Part shown: piece after piece, positions 34,292 through 42,581 of the stretch
Position numbering within the stretch: the first letter of the stretch is position 1
How the letters are laid out: every line of letters begins with the position of its first letter
NCBI GenBank assembly: GCA_027314165.1
Contig: DAHVCH010000009.1
Location: 1-64,000 of the forward strand
Reading direction: 5' to 3'
DNA from: Thermoplasmata archaeon
Lineage (GTDB): Archaea; Thermoplasmatota; Thermoplasmata; Lutacidiplasmatales; UBA184
DNA: 64,000 nt
The notes under the pieces: model-generated
Told to the model about the DNA's origin: nothing
Database searches by the model: none
Seen by the model: only the letters and a program-made list of their open reading frames with translations
Position numbers and translations under genes: made by a program

Positions 34292-35038
34292 TCAGTCCGT
34301 GTCCTCGACACGCGGGGCGAGCAGGAACTGGGCGTCCCCACGTCCACCGGCGAGGGTGAAGTCGAGCTTCAGGGGGTACTGCGTCCCCAGCGCCATCGTG
34401 ACCTCCTCCGCGCTGGTGATCGACTTCACCATGTTGGAGAAGAAGTCGAGGGGGTACATGCTCTTCACCGGCTCCTTCGCGTCCAGCAAGGTCAGGGACT
34501 CCTTGCCGATCTTGAGGTTCACCTGGTCGTTCTCGCCCTCGGAGTGGAGGGTGAACGTGTCCTGGTCGAGCGAGAGCGTCACGTGGTCGCTGATGGACTC
34601 GGACCCGCGGATCCCCTGGCGAAGCTCGTCGATCTTGAGGACGACCTTCGCCGTGGGGTTGACCGAGGGGACCTTCGGCTGGCTGATCCCCGCAGGGTCG
34701 ACGACGGACATGACGCGCGAAAGCTTGCCGACCGAGACCACGAGCTTGCCCTTCCCCGCGTCGTAGGTGAGGTCGAGCACGTCGCCGGGACGGGCGAGCG
34801 CGAGGACCTCGCGGACCTTCTCCAGGTCGAGCCCGATCTCCGTCGCGTCCCCCTGGAACTCCTCGAAGGCGTCCTTCTTGAGCTTCGCGACGAGCATGGC
34901 CACGTGGGATGGGTCGACGGCCTTCACCTCGACCCCTTCCTTCGAGACGATGAGCTTCATCTCAGGGACCAGGGTCGAAACGACCCCGACGAGCTCGCGC
35001 AGGATCTCCATACGAACCCGGGCCCGGAACATCGGCAT
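34292..35038 (-). CDS. pcn: DNA polymerase sliding clamp (PCNA)
   Basis: The product (248 aa) forms the ring that holds replicative polymerases on DNA. Both PCNA halves are visible: MFRARVRMEILRELVGVV, GVEVKAVDPSHVAMLVAKL, then the interdomain region and KSMYPLDFFSNMVKSITSAE with the terminal FLLAPRVEDTD. Length is typical. A TATA box at 35065-35073 lies ~30 nt before ATG 35038 (the ATG at 35032 is also possible), so the mRNA is leaderless or nearly so. Confidence 0.96.
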   Translation of the reverse strand: MPMFRARVRMEILRELVGVVSTLVPEMKLIVSKEGVEVKAVDPSHVAMLVAKLKKDAFEEFQGDATEIGLDLEKVREVLALARPGDVLDLTYDAGKGKLVVSVGKLSRVMSVVDPAGISQPKVPSVNPTAKVVLKIDELRQGIRGSESISDHVTLSLDQDTFTLHSEGENDQVNLKIGKESLTLLDAKEPVKSMYPLDFFSNMVKSITSAEEVTMALGTQYPLKLDFTLAGGRGDAQFLLAPRVEDTD

Positions 35039-35064
35039 AGGACGAGGTCCGGCACACTCCGAGG

Positions 35065-35073
35065 TTGATATAG
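35065..35073 (-). promoter_or_regulatory. TATA box of the PCNA gene
   Basis: CCTATATCAA on the minus strand, ~30 nt before the ATG at 35038. The adjoining stretch 35074-35182 contains nothing else I can support. Confidence 0.65.
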
Positions 35074-35182
35074 GCGTTTCCCAGCCCCTGAGGGACGCGC
35101 ACGCCCGTCGGAAGGGCTAGGCGAGGGGGGGGCTGGGAGCCGTGTGACGTCCCACCCCCCACCTTCCCGGCGGGTACGTTCC

Positions 35183-35506
35183 CTATCCTGAGGGGGGCGG
35201 TGGGGCGGAGGGAGAGGGCGAGGCTTGCCGAGGCCCTTCGACAAACCCCGGGGGGAACGTCGCCACCTCGGAGGTGAGCGGGAGGAGGGCCTGCGGGCGG
35301 GCCTGCGAGAGCTGCGCAGCGCCCGAGGAGGCGACGGCCCCGACGGGGTCCCCTGGGGTAGGCATCGCCGAGGGCGATGTCGCCGAGGATCGAAGGGGTC
35401 CTCCCCCGGACGGGAGCCCGACGACGACCGTCAGGAGCAGGGCCATGGCGAGAGAGGGCGCAAGGGTCCGAAGGGTCCGGGACCGGGGGGCTCGAAGACC
35501 AAGCAT
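35183..35506 (-). CDS. Small secreted Ser/Pro/Ala-rich protein, possibly truncated
   Basis: The frame gives 107 aa with a signal-peptide-like N-terminus: Arg-rich start, then LAPSLAMALLLTVVVGLPSG at ~15-34. It is followed by a Ser/Ala/Pro stretch and TFPPGFVEGP before a stop. AAAAATAG on the minus strand, ~26 nt before the ATG at 35506, could be a TATA box. It resembles the first hundred residues of larger secreted proteins, so it may be a relic. Only the signal peptide and promoter spacing support it as a gene. Confidence 0.4.
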   Translation of the reverse strand: MLGLRAPRSRTLRTLAPSLAMALLLTVVVGLPSGGGPLRSSATSPSAMPTPGDPVGAVASSGAAQLSQARPQALLPLTSEVATFPPGFVEGPRQASPSPSAPPPPSG

Positions 35507-35653
35507 GGCGATGCAAGCCTGGATGCACTATTTTTCATCCAGGAGAAGCCGGATTGACGGGGCCGAATCCCTCGACCGAGCGGATGAGGGAGTCGGTCGC
35601 CCCGAGAGGACCTTGGGCAAGCCGCAGAAGGGGGGCCCCAGGGCGAGGTCGCT

Positions 35654-36238
35654 TCAGAGGTCCATCAGGATCCTCAGCTCCCGCCAGCCGTAGGCGAGCT
35701 CGGGGAGCTTGGTCCCGGCCGTCGGGCGCAGCTCCCGCCGGATGATCTCGCCCCCCAACTTCTCATAGAAGCGGCGGAACGGATTGCCTTCCAGGACCCA
35801 GACCAGCATGGCCGCGTGACCCGTGGACCGGAGGTGGCGGGCCACGCTCCCCACAAGGCGGCGCCCGACGCCTTGCCCCTGCCAGCCCTGGAGCACGTAG
35901 ATGGCTCCCAGCTCGCCGGTGAAGACCGGGTCGTGGCCGACCTCGGGGTGGGCGACGGCGAAACCCACGACGCCCAGCTCGTCGGCCTCGCCCACGAAGG
36001 CCCGGTGGCCCGGCGGAGGCTCGGTGAGCCAGCGACCGAACCCGCCCTCGAGGTCCCGATCGACGGTCATCTGGTCCAGACGCGCGTCGGGCACGAGCCC
36101 GCGGTAGGTCGTCTTCCAGGTCTCCACATGGACGCGGGCCATCCCGACGCGGTCGGACGGGAGCGCGGGGCGAACTCGGACCCTCTCCTCCGTCCGGGGC
36201 GGCGACGGGTCGCGAGGTGAGGGACTGGGTCCGGTCAT
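35654..36238 (-). CDS. GNAT family N-acetyltransferase
   Basis: The product is 194 aa from ATG 36238. The GNAT fold is shown by the N-terminal VRPALPSDRVGMARVHVETW, the conserved LGAIYVLQGWQGQGVGRRLV (acetyl-CoA pyrophosphate loop QGQGVG) and NPFRRFYEKLGGE near the end. The substrate cannot be told. The longer start at 36310 lies inside the divergent leuA-like promoter, so it is less likely. Confidence 0.85.
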   Translation of the reverse strand: MTGPSPSPRDPSPPRTEERVRVRPALPSDRVGMARVHVETWKTTYRGLVPDARLDQMTVDRDLEGGFGRWLTEPPPGHRAFVGEADELGVVGFAVAHPEVGHDPVFTGELGAIYVLQGWQGQGVGRRLVGSVARHLRSTGHAAMLVWVLEGNPFRRFYEKLGGEIIRRELRPTAGTKLPELAYGWRELRILMDL

Positions 36239-36311
36239 GGCCGCGTAGTTGCTTCGATGAGCGTCAGGACCCAGGCCGTGGCCCGGGTGTGCTAGAGTAC
36301 GTCGTGCCATG

Positions 36312-36319
36312 CTATATTC
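36312..36319 (+). promoter_or_regulatory. TATA box of the synthase-dehydratase-dehydrogenase operon
   Basis: GCTATATTCC lies ~31 nt before the ATG of the synthase gene, giving a nearly leaderless mRNA for the six-gene run to 42488. Confidence 0.65.
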
Positions 36320-36346
36320 CCCACCCCTCTACCCTCGCCCGAGCGG

Positions 36347-37657
36347 ATGACAGACCCATCTCCTCCCTCCTCGCTCGTCGAGAACTACCACGATCGAACG
36401 GCCTCCGAGCGCCATCTCCCAGAGAAGATCGTCTTCTGGGACGAGACACTGCGCGACGGCGAACAGATGCCCGGGGTCCACTTCTCCACCGAGGAGAAGA
36501 TGCGGATCGCGGAGGTCCTCTCCGAGATCGGGGTCTCCGTCATCAACGCGGGCATTCCCGTCGTGAGCCCCGAGGAGGCGAAGAGCGTCCGCACGCTCGC
36601 GCACGCCGGGTTCAAGGCGAAGATCCTGGCCGCGGGAAGGACCGTGCCCGGGGATGTCGAGGCGGTCATCAACAGCGGCGCGACGCACATCGCGATCTTC
36701 GTCGCGGCCTCCAACGTTCACCTCCAGTACAAGCTGCGCATGACCCAGGAGGAGGTCCTCCAGGCCTCGGTCGCCTCGGTGAAGCGCGCCCACGAGGCCG
36801 GGCTCCACGTGGCGTTCGTGACGGAGGACACCGTCCGGGCCCCTCTCGATTACGTCGAGAGGCTGTACAAGGCCACCGTCGACGCGGGCGCCGACCGGCT
36901 GGTCGTGAGCGACACGGTGGGGATCATGACGCCCCTCACCTTCCGCTGGTTCCTCCGAGAGTTCCACCGCCGGGTCCGTCCGAAGGACTGGTCGGTCCAC
37001 TGCCACAACGACCTCGGGCTCGCGGTCGCGAACACCCTGACCGCGCTCGAGGAAGGGGTGAACGCACCGCACACCTGCGTCAACGGGCTGGGCGAGCGCG
37101 CCGGGAACACCGCCTTCGAGGAGCTCGTGATGGACCTCGAGACCCTCTACGGCGTCCATACGGGGATCCGCACCGAGCGTCTCTTCGAGCTCTCGCAGCT
37201 GGTCGAGGAGCTGGCGGGGGTCCCGCTCCCGCCGAACAAGGCGCTCGTCGGCTACAACTCCTTCGCCCACGAGGCGGGGATACATTCCCACGGGGTCCTC
37301 CGTCACACCCTCACCTACGAGCCTCTGCAGCCGGAGGTCATCGGGAGGAAGCGGCTCTTCGTCCTCGGGAAGCACACGGGCAAGGCCGCGCTCATCGACA
37401 AGCTGAAGGAGCGCGGGGTCGTCGCGACCGACGAGCAGGTCAAGGCCCTCCTGGACCGAATCAAGAGCGAGACCGAAGGGCGAGGGAAGGGCGACCTGCA
37501 CGTCCTCGTGCAGAACCACCGCGACCACTTCGTGAACCCCGGCATCAAGGACGAAGAGTTCTGGGCCATGGTACGGGCATCGGGGATCGAGGTCCCCCAC
37601 GAGCCCGCGGCCAGCAAGGCCCCCGTCGCCGCCGCCCCCCGCGAGGCGGGCCACTAG
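36347..37657 (+). CDS. Homocitrate / 2-isopropylmalate synthase family enzyme
   Basis: The product (436 aa) is a DRE-TIM metallolyase that adds acetyl-CoA to a 2-oxoacid. The catalytic N-terminus is FWDETLRDGEQMPGVHF, the metal site is VHCHNDLGLAVANTL and the HAEAGIHSHG-type element is FAHEAGIHSHGVL. GERAGNTAFEELVM is also present. The C-terminal ~110 residues match the communication region, but the full LeuA feedback domain of ~520-aa leucine enzymes is missing. That fits homocitrate synthase or a methanogen-AksA-like enzyme as well as unregulated isopropylmalate synthase. The substrate is not decided by sequence alone. Confidence 0.85.
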   Translation: MTDPSPPSSLVENYHDRTASERHLPEKIVFWDETLRDGEQMPGVHFSTEEKMRIAEVLSEIGVSVINAGIPVVSPEEAKSVRTLAHAGFKAKILAAGRTVPGDVEAVINSGATHIAIFVAASNVHLQYKLRMTQEEVLQASVASVKRAHEAGLHVAFVTEDTVRAPLDYVERLYKATVDAGADRLVVSDTVGIMTPLTFRWFLREFHRRVRPKDWSVHCHNDLGLAVANTLTALEEGVNAPHTCVNGLGERAGNTAFEELVMDLETLYGVHTGIRTERLFELSQLVEELAGVPLPPNKALVGYNSFAHEAGIHSHGVLRHTLTYEPLQPEVIGRKRLFVLGKHTGKAALIDKLKERGVVATDEQVKALLDRIKSETEGRGKGDLHVLVQNHRDHFVNPGIKDEEFWAMVRASGIEVPHEPAASKAPVAAAPREAGH

Positions 37658-37675
37658 GGGTGGGGGTCGGACCGT

Positions 37676-39001
37676 ATGGGCGCGAAGACCTCCTCTGCCC
37701 CCGCCTCTCGCGGCGAGCACGCCCCGGAACCCTCCGGAGCGCAGACGCTCGCCCAGAAGATCCTCTCCCGGGCCTCCGGGCTCTCCCACGTAGTTCCCGG
37801 ACAGATCGTCGACGGCCAGGTGGACCTGGCCATGTGCCACGAGCAGGGGGCCCAGGCGGTGCTCCCGTTCCACCAGATGGAGGCGAAGAAGGTCTGGGAC
37901 GTCGACCGGGTGGTCGTCGCGATCGACCACTGGGTCCCCGCCTCCACCGAGGGGGCGGCCCAGCTCCACCAGATCCTCCGGCACTTCGCCCAAGAGCAGG
38001 GGCTGAAGCACTTCTACGACGTGGGGAACCACGGCATCTGCCATCAGATCCTGGCCGAGGACGGCTGGGTCGTGCCGGGCGACCTCGCCGTGGGCACCGA
38101 CTCCCACACCAACATGCTGGGGGCGATGGGCGCCTTCGCCGTGGGGATCGGCCCCACGGAGTACGCGGCGGTGCTCGCGCTCGGGAAGATCTGGCTGAAG
38201 GTCCCGACCACGATCCAGATCGACGTGAAGGGGACCCTCGGGAAGGGGGTCTACGCCAAGGACCTCGTCCTGAGGACCATCAAGGAGGTCCGGTGCGACG
38301 GCGCGAGGTACAAGGCGGTGGAGTTCGCCGGCCCCACGATCTCGCGCCTGACGATGTCCGAGCGGTTCACGGTCTGCAACATGACCACCGAGATGGGGGC
38401 GAAGGCCGGCATGGTGCCCCCCGATGAGCGGACCTTCGAGTTCCTCCGCTCGATCGCGAAGCACCCGATGCACCCGCTCTACCCCGACAAGGACGCCACC
38501 TACGAGCGTAAGGTGCAGCTCGACGTGGACGGGATGGAGCCGCAGGTCGCCTGCCCGGCCTCCCCCGACAACGTCCGGCCGATCAGCGAGCTCGTACGGG
38601 AGCACGTGAAGGTCGGCCAGGTCTTCCTGGGATCCTGCACGAACGCCCGGATGGACGACCTCCGCGAGGCGGCCAGGATCTTCAAGGGAGAGAAGGTGGC
38701 GCCCCACGTCCGGTTCATCGTCTCCCCCGCTTCGACCTCGATCTACAAGCAGTGCCTCAAAGAAGGGCTGATCGAGCTCTTCACCGATGGGGGAGCGGTC
38801 TTCACGAACTCCTCGTGCTCCGCCTGCTTCGGAGGGAACATGGGCATCCTCGCGCCCGACGAGGCGTGCGCGTCCACCTCGAACCGGAACTTCCCCGGTC
38901 GGATGGGAGCGAAGGAGGCCCGGATCTACCTCATGTCACCGGCCGCGGTGGCGCTGACCGCGATACGCGGGGAGATCTCCGACCCTCGGGAGGTGCTCTG
39001 A
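37676..39001 (+). CDS. 3-isopropylmalate dehydratase / homoaconitase large subunit
   Basis: The product (441 aa) is the [4Fe-4S] subunit that isomerises the synthase product. Cluster ligands are in LGSCTNARMDDL and FTNSSCSACFGGNMG. Substrate-site motifs are VGTDSHTNMLGAMGAFAVGI and ASTSNRNFPGRMG. The first ~20 residues are a polar extension. The small subunit starts at the last base of its stop codon, so the two are translated together. Confidence 0.92.
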   Translation: MGAKTSSAPASRGEHAPEPSGAQTLAQKILSRASGLSHVVPGQIVDGQVDLAMCHEQGAQAVLPFHQMEAKKVWDVDRVVVAIDHWVPASTEGAAQLHQILRHFAQEQGLKHFYDVGNHGICHQILAEDGWVVPGDLAVGTDSHTNMLGAMGAFAVGIGPTEYAAVLALGKIWLKVPTTIQIDVKGTLGKGVYAKDLVLRTIKEVRCDGARYKAVEFAGPTISRLTMSERFTVCNMTTEMGAKAGMVPPDERTFEFLRSIAKHPMHPLYPDKDATYERKVQLDVDGMEPQVACPASPDNVRPISELVREHVKVGQVFLGSCTNARMDDLREAARIFKGEKVAPHVRFIVSPASTSIYKQCLKEGLIELFTDGGAVFTNSSCSACFGGNMGILAPDEACASTSNRNFPGRMGAKEARIYLMSPAAVALTAIRGEISDPREVL

Positions 39002-39516
39002 TGCGAGAGGTCATCGAAGGCCGGGTGTGGTGCGTGGACGACGAGCTCGACACCGACCAGCTCATCGCCGGGAAGTACCTGACCATCATCGATCCCGCGG
39101 AGCTCCGGAAGCACGTGCTCGAGAACGTCGACCCCAGGTTCTCCAAAGAGGCCAAGGCCGGGGACATCCTGGTCGCCGGGGAGAACATGGGCTGCGGCTC
39201 CTCGCGGGAGCACGCTCCCGCCGCGCTCAAGGCGATCCCCCTGGGGGCGGTCGTCGCGAACTCCTTCGCGCGGATCTTCTTCCGCAACTCGATCAACCTG
39301 GGGATGCCCGCGATCGAGGCCGCGGGCGTGAGGGCGATCTTCCGCCCGGGGGACACCTGCAGGATCCTGATGCGCGAGGGCCGGGTCGTGAACGTCACCA
39401 CGGGGAAGGAGGTCTCCTTCCCCCCGCTCCCCGCCCACCTGCTCGACCTGCTCGAGCAGGGAGGGCTCGTCGAGAAGGTCCGCAAGGAGCTGAAGCGGAC
39501 GGAGGCGCGCCCATGA
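39001..39516 (+). CDS. 3-isopropylmalate dehydratase / homoaconitase small subunit
   Basis: The product (171 aa) is the swivelling subunit. It has the DTDQLIAGKYLTIID start, ENMGCGSSREHAPAALK and NSFARIFFRNSINLGMPAI. The loop that selects substrate reads YLTI at 26-29. From family knowledge YLRT is seen in homoaconitase and YLV(Y/M) in isopropylmalate isomerase; this sequence fits neither, so substrate stays open. It overlaps the dehydrogenase by 4 nt. Confidence 0.92.
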   Translation: MREVIEGRVWCVDDELDTDQLIAGKYLTIIDPAELRKHVLENVDPRFSKEAKAGDILVAGENMGCGSSREHAPAALKAIPLGAVVANSFARIFFRNSINLGMPAIEAAGVRAIFRPGDTCRILMREGRVVNVTTGKEVSFPPLPAHLLDLLEQGGLVEKVRKELKRTEARP

Positions 39517-40682
39517 CCAAGGGCGAGTACGACGTGGTCCTCCTGCCGGGGGACGGCACGGGTCCGGAGGTCGTCCGCGAAGGGCGAAAGGTGTTGGAGG
39601 CCCTCCTCGAGAACAGCAGCTCTCGGCTGCACCTGACGGAGGTCCAGGGCGGGGCCCAGTACTACAAGGCGCACGGGAGCGAGTGGGAGCCCGGTGGGCG
39701 CGAACGCGCCGTGAAGGCGGACGCGATCCTCCTCGGGGCCGTGGGATGGCCCGGGGTGAACCTGCCCGACGGGAACATCGCCGGGCACGGGCTGGTGCTG
39801 GGCATGCGCTCCGGCCTCGACCTGTACGCGAACGTCCGCCCCTGCAAGCTCCGCCCCGGGGTCCTGCATCGGATCGGGAAGGAGTTCAAGCAGGTCTGGC
39901 GCCCCCAGGACGTCGACATGACGATGTTCCGGGAGAACACCGAGGGGCTCTACGCCCCGGCGCACGGCGAGCTCACCCGGGGAGGGACGACCGAGGTCGT
40001 CCTCGACACGCGCATCATCACGCTGAAGGGCTGCGAGCGGATCATCCGCCGCGCCTTCGAGAAGGCGCGGGCCACCCCGCGCGGAGCGCCCGAGGACGGG
40101 GCCCGACGGGTGACCTGCGTGGACAAGTCGAACGTCCTGAAGGGCTGCCAGTTCTTCCGCGCCACCTTCGACCGGATCGGGAAGGGGGAGTTCCCGGAGA
40201 TCGAGCGCGACTACGCCTACGTCGACGCCTTCACGCAGTGGCTCATCCGGCAGCCCGAGCACTACCATGTCGTCGTCACCACGAACATGATGGGCGACAT
40301 CGTTACCGACCTGGCCTCCTCCCTGCAGGGGGGCATGGGGTTCGCGGCCGGCGGCAACATCGGCGACGAGCACGGGATGTTCGAGCCGGTGCACGGCTCC
40401 GCTCCCAAATACGCCGGGAAGAACCAGGTGAACCCCATCGCCACCTTCGAGGCGGTCGGGATGATGCTCGACTGGCTCGGGGAGCGGTTCCACGACCGGG
40501 AGCTGATCTCTCTCCGCGACCGGCTCGAAGCGTCGGTCAGCCGGGTCCTCGCCGAGGGGACCGCGCGCACCTACGACCAGGGCGGGACCGCGACGACCTC
40601 CGAAGCGGGGGACCGCGTCGCCGCCGCCGTCCGGGAAGACCGCGCGGAGAAGGGTCCGGGGAAGCTGGAGATGGCCGCATGA
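39513..40682 (+). CDS. Isocitrate/isopropylmalate-type dehydrogenase (homoisocitrate or 3-isopropylmalate)
   Basis: The product (389 aa) is an NAD(P)-dependent beta-decarboxylating dehydrogenase. It has LLPGDGTGPEVVREG, the substrate-loop MFRENTEGLYAPAHGE, the catalytic Lys in VTCVDKSNVLKG, the metal-site DIVTDLASSLQGGMG and the cofactor loop EPVHGSAPKYAGKNQVNP. RENTEGLY is closer to homoisocitrate and isocitrate enzymes than to the RELTGGIYFG of bacterial LeuB. Together with the synthase lacking a LeuA domain this leans toward a homocitrate-type pathway, without proof. Confidence 0.88.
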   Translation: MTKGEYDVVLLPGDGTGPEVVREGRKVLEALLENSSSRLHLTEVQGGAQYYKAHGSEWEPGGRERAVKADAILLGAVGWPGVNLPDGNIAGHGLVLGMRSGLDLYANVRPCKLRPGVLHRIGKEFKQVWRPQDVDMTMFRENTEGLYAPAHGELTRGGTTEVVLDTRIITLKGCERIIRRAFEKARATPRGAPEDGARRVTCVDKSNVLKGCQFFRATFDRIGKGEFPEIERDYAYVDAFTQWLIRQPEHYHVVVTTNMMGDIVTDLASSLQGGMGFAAGGNIGDEHGMFEPVHGSAPKYAGKNQVNPIATFEAVGMMLDWLGERFHDRELISLRDRLEASVSRVLAEGTARTYDQGGTATTSEAGDRVAAAVREDRAEKGPGKLEMAA

Positions 40683-41860
40683 GCGGCGGCCGTCGCGTGG
40701 CGGTCGTCGCGGGCGGCCTCTCGAACTTCGGAGTGCGCTCGGCGACGTGGAGCGAACTCGTCCAGGAGGCGGGGCACTCCGCCTTCGGAGCGATACGGAA
40801 CTTCTCCCCGCAGGACGTGGACAGCCTCTTCGTCGGGGCGGCCCAACCCGAACGCCTCGCTTTCCAGTCCCACGTGGCGCCCATGGCCGCGGAGCTGCTG
40901 GGCTTTGAGCCGTCGAAGATCATCCAGCGCACCGAGCTCGCCTGCGCCAGCGGCCAGTCGGCCATCCGAAGCGCCTACGCGGCGATCTCCGCCGGTCTCT
41001 CCGACGTCGCCGCCGTCCTCGGGGTGGAGAAGATGAACCTCCCGTCGATGGCCGAGGCGAACACCTCCATGGCGGACGTCCTCGACCGGAGCTGGGACGG
41101 GGTCCACGGGGCGACCGCGCCCCCCTTCTTCGCCATGTGCGCCCAGCGGCACATGCTGGAGTACGGGACGACCGCCGAGCAGATGGCGATGGTCTCGGAG
41201 AAGAACCACCGCTTCGCCAACTCGAACCCGACCGCGCAGTTCTACTCGAAGACGTTCTCCCGGGAGAAGCTGCTGAAGCTTCCCATGGTCGCTCCGCCGT
41301 TGCGGCTGGGGGACTGCTCCTCGATGACCGACGGGGCTGCGGGCCTCCTCCTGGTCTCGGAGGAGCTCGCGCGGAAGTACACCGACACTCCCGTGTGGGT
41401 CCGGGGTACCGGGCAGCACAGCCACTTCCACAACCTCTCGGGAGCGGGATCGCTCTCCTCCTGGCCCGGCCTGCGGGCCGCCGCGCAGGAGGCGTTCCGG
41501 AGCGCCCGGATGGAGCCGAAGGACATCGACCTGGCCGAGGTGCACGACTGCTTCACCATCAGCGAGATCCTCGAGTACGAGGAGATCGGCTTCTGCCCGA
41601 AGGGGAAGGGCGGCCAGTTCGTCGCGGACGGGAGGAGCGACCTCGGGGGCGAGGTCGTCGTGAACCCTCGCGGGGGGCTCCTGGGATGCGGCCACCCTCT
41701 CGGGGCGACCGGCGTGGCCCAGGCCGTGGAGGTCCTCCAACAGCTCCAGGCGACCGTCCCTGCCGCCCGGGCCGTCAAGGGGGCCGAGCGCGCCCTCGTG
41801 CACAACCTCTCGGGAAGCGCCAACGTCCACTCGCTCATGATCTACGCTCGCGAGAACTAG
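40679..41860 (+). CDS. Thiolase family protein (archaeal SCPx-type)
   Basis: The product (393 aa) shows the archaeal thiolase pattern: cysteine in IQRTELACASGQSAIRSA, His in LAEVHDCFTISEILEYE and the C-terminal GCGHPLGATGVAQAVE. It differs from the classic thiolase at 32.2-33.4 kb (VCGSGMKS, GHPIGCSG). In archaea this type works in a complex with HMG-CoA synthase and a DUF35 protein to make mevalonate precursors. Here the DUF35 gene follows but no HMG-CoA synthase is present. It overlaps the dehydrogenase by 4 nt. Confidence 0.9.
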   Translation: MSGGRRVAVVAGGLSNFGVRSATWSELVQEAGHSAFGAIRNFSPQDVDSLFVGAAQPERLAFQSHVAPMAAELLGFEPSKIIQRTELACASGQSAIRSAYAAISAGLSDVAAVLGVEKMNLPSMAEANTSMADVLDRSWDGVHGATAPPFFAMCAQRHMLEYGTTAEQMAMVSEKNHRFANSNPTAQFYSKTFSREKLLKLPMVAPPLRLGDCSSMTDGAAGLLLVSEELARKYTDTPVWVRGTGQHSHFHNLSGAGSLSSWPGLRAAAQEAFRSARMEPKDIDLAEVHDCFTISEILEYEEIGFCPKGKGGQFVADGRSDLGGEVVVNPRGGLLGCGHPLGATGVAQAVEVLQQLQATVPAARAVKGAERALVHNLSGSANVHSLMIYAREN

Positions 41861-41884
41861 GACGAGAGGCAAGGGTCGGAGCCG

Positions 41885-41924
41885 GACAAGGTAGGACAGG
41901 GCAGGGCAAGGCAGGGACAGGACC
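41885..41924 (+). repeat. Short purine-rich repeat before the DUF35 gene
   Basis: Units of the type GGACAGG and GGGCAAGG recur between thiolase and the DUF35 ATG, giving a G/A-rich leader with almost no T. It may serve as an extended SD region. Confidence 0.5.
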
Positions 41925-42488
41925 ATGAGCACACCGAGCGAAGCCAACACCGCGACCACGACCCCCGGACCTGCCGCTTCCGGGTCCACGACCCGCCCGA
42001 GCTCCGAGGCCCAGTCCGCGGACCGACCGCCCCGGAGGACGGACCCGGTGCCCAACCCTCTGCCCTACCTGCTCGACTTCTATCCCCAGGAGGACCCGAA
42101 GTTCACACGGATCGCCCCGTTCTTCGTCGCGCTCCGCAAGGGATCGTTCACGACGACCCGGTGCGACGAGGATGGGAGCCTCCACTGGCCTCCACGGGTC
42201 GCCTGCCCGAAGTGCCGAGGGGAGAAGCTCTCCTGGGTGGAGCTGCCGAAGCGGGGGACCGTCTACGCCTTCAGCGCCGTCCTGGGGGGCGCCCCGCTGG
42301 GCATGGAAGAGGACGTCCCGTTCGTGGTCGGGCTCATCGACCTCCAGGGCGCGGAGCTTCGTCTCTTCTCCCGGATCGCTCACACGAAGCACGAGGACTG
42401 CAGGATCGGCATGGAGGTCGAGCTGGAGACCTTCGACCTTCCGGATGGCCGGGTGTTCTTCCGGTTCCGGCCCTCGGCCCCAAGGTGA
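41925..42488 (+). CDS. DUF35 OB-fold protein (thiolase partner)
   Basis: The product is 187 aa: a polar, disordered-looking first ~50 residues, a rubredoxin-like zinc part (TTRCDEDGSLHWPPRVACPKCRG) quoted here as TTRCDEDGS and WPPRVACPKCRG, and an OB fold (RGTVYAFSAVLGGAP, PFVVGLIDLQGAELRLFSRI). DUF35 proteins bridge CoA-binding sites in thiolase complexes. One of the four usual zinc cysteines is replaced by Asp (CDEDG where CxxCG is typical). The upstream thiolase is the expected partner. Confidence 0.88.
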   Translation: MSTPSEANTATTTPGPAASGSTTRPSSEAQSADRPPRRTDPVPNPLPYLLDFYPQEDPKFTRIAPFFVALRKGSFTTTRCDEDGSLHWPPRVACPKCRGEKLSWVELPKRGTVYAFSAVLGGAPLGMEEDVPFVVGLIDLQGAELRLFSRIAHTKHEDCRIGMEVELETFDLPDGRVFFRFRPSAPR

Positions 42489-42581
42489 CCGCAGGGCTGC
42501 CGTCCGCGCCGCGGACCTCCCGCCGCCCTCGCGACCCGCGGACGACTGAGAGGTTATGCGCTCGTCCATGTCAAGACGGGG

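Noticed and set aside
36329..38707. 792-codon minus-strand frame over the synthase and dehydratase genes
   Set aside because: Antisense of two genes with intact catalytic motifs; no motif of its own.
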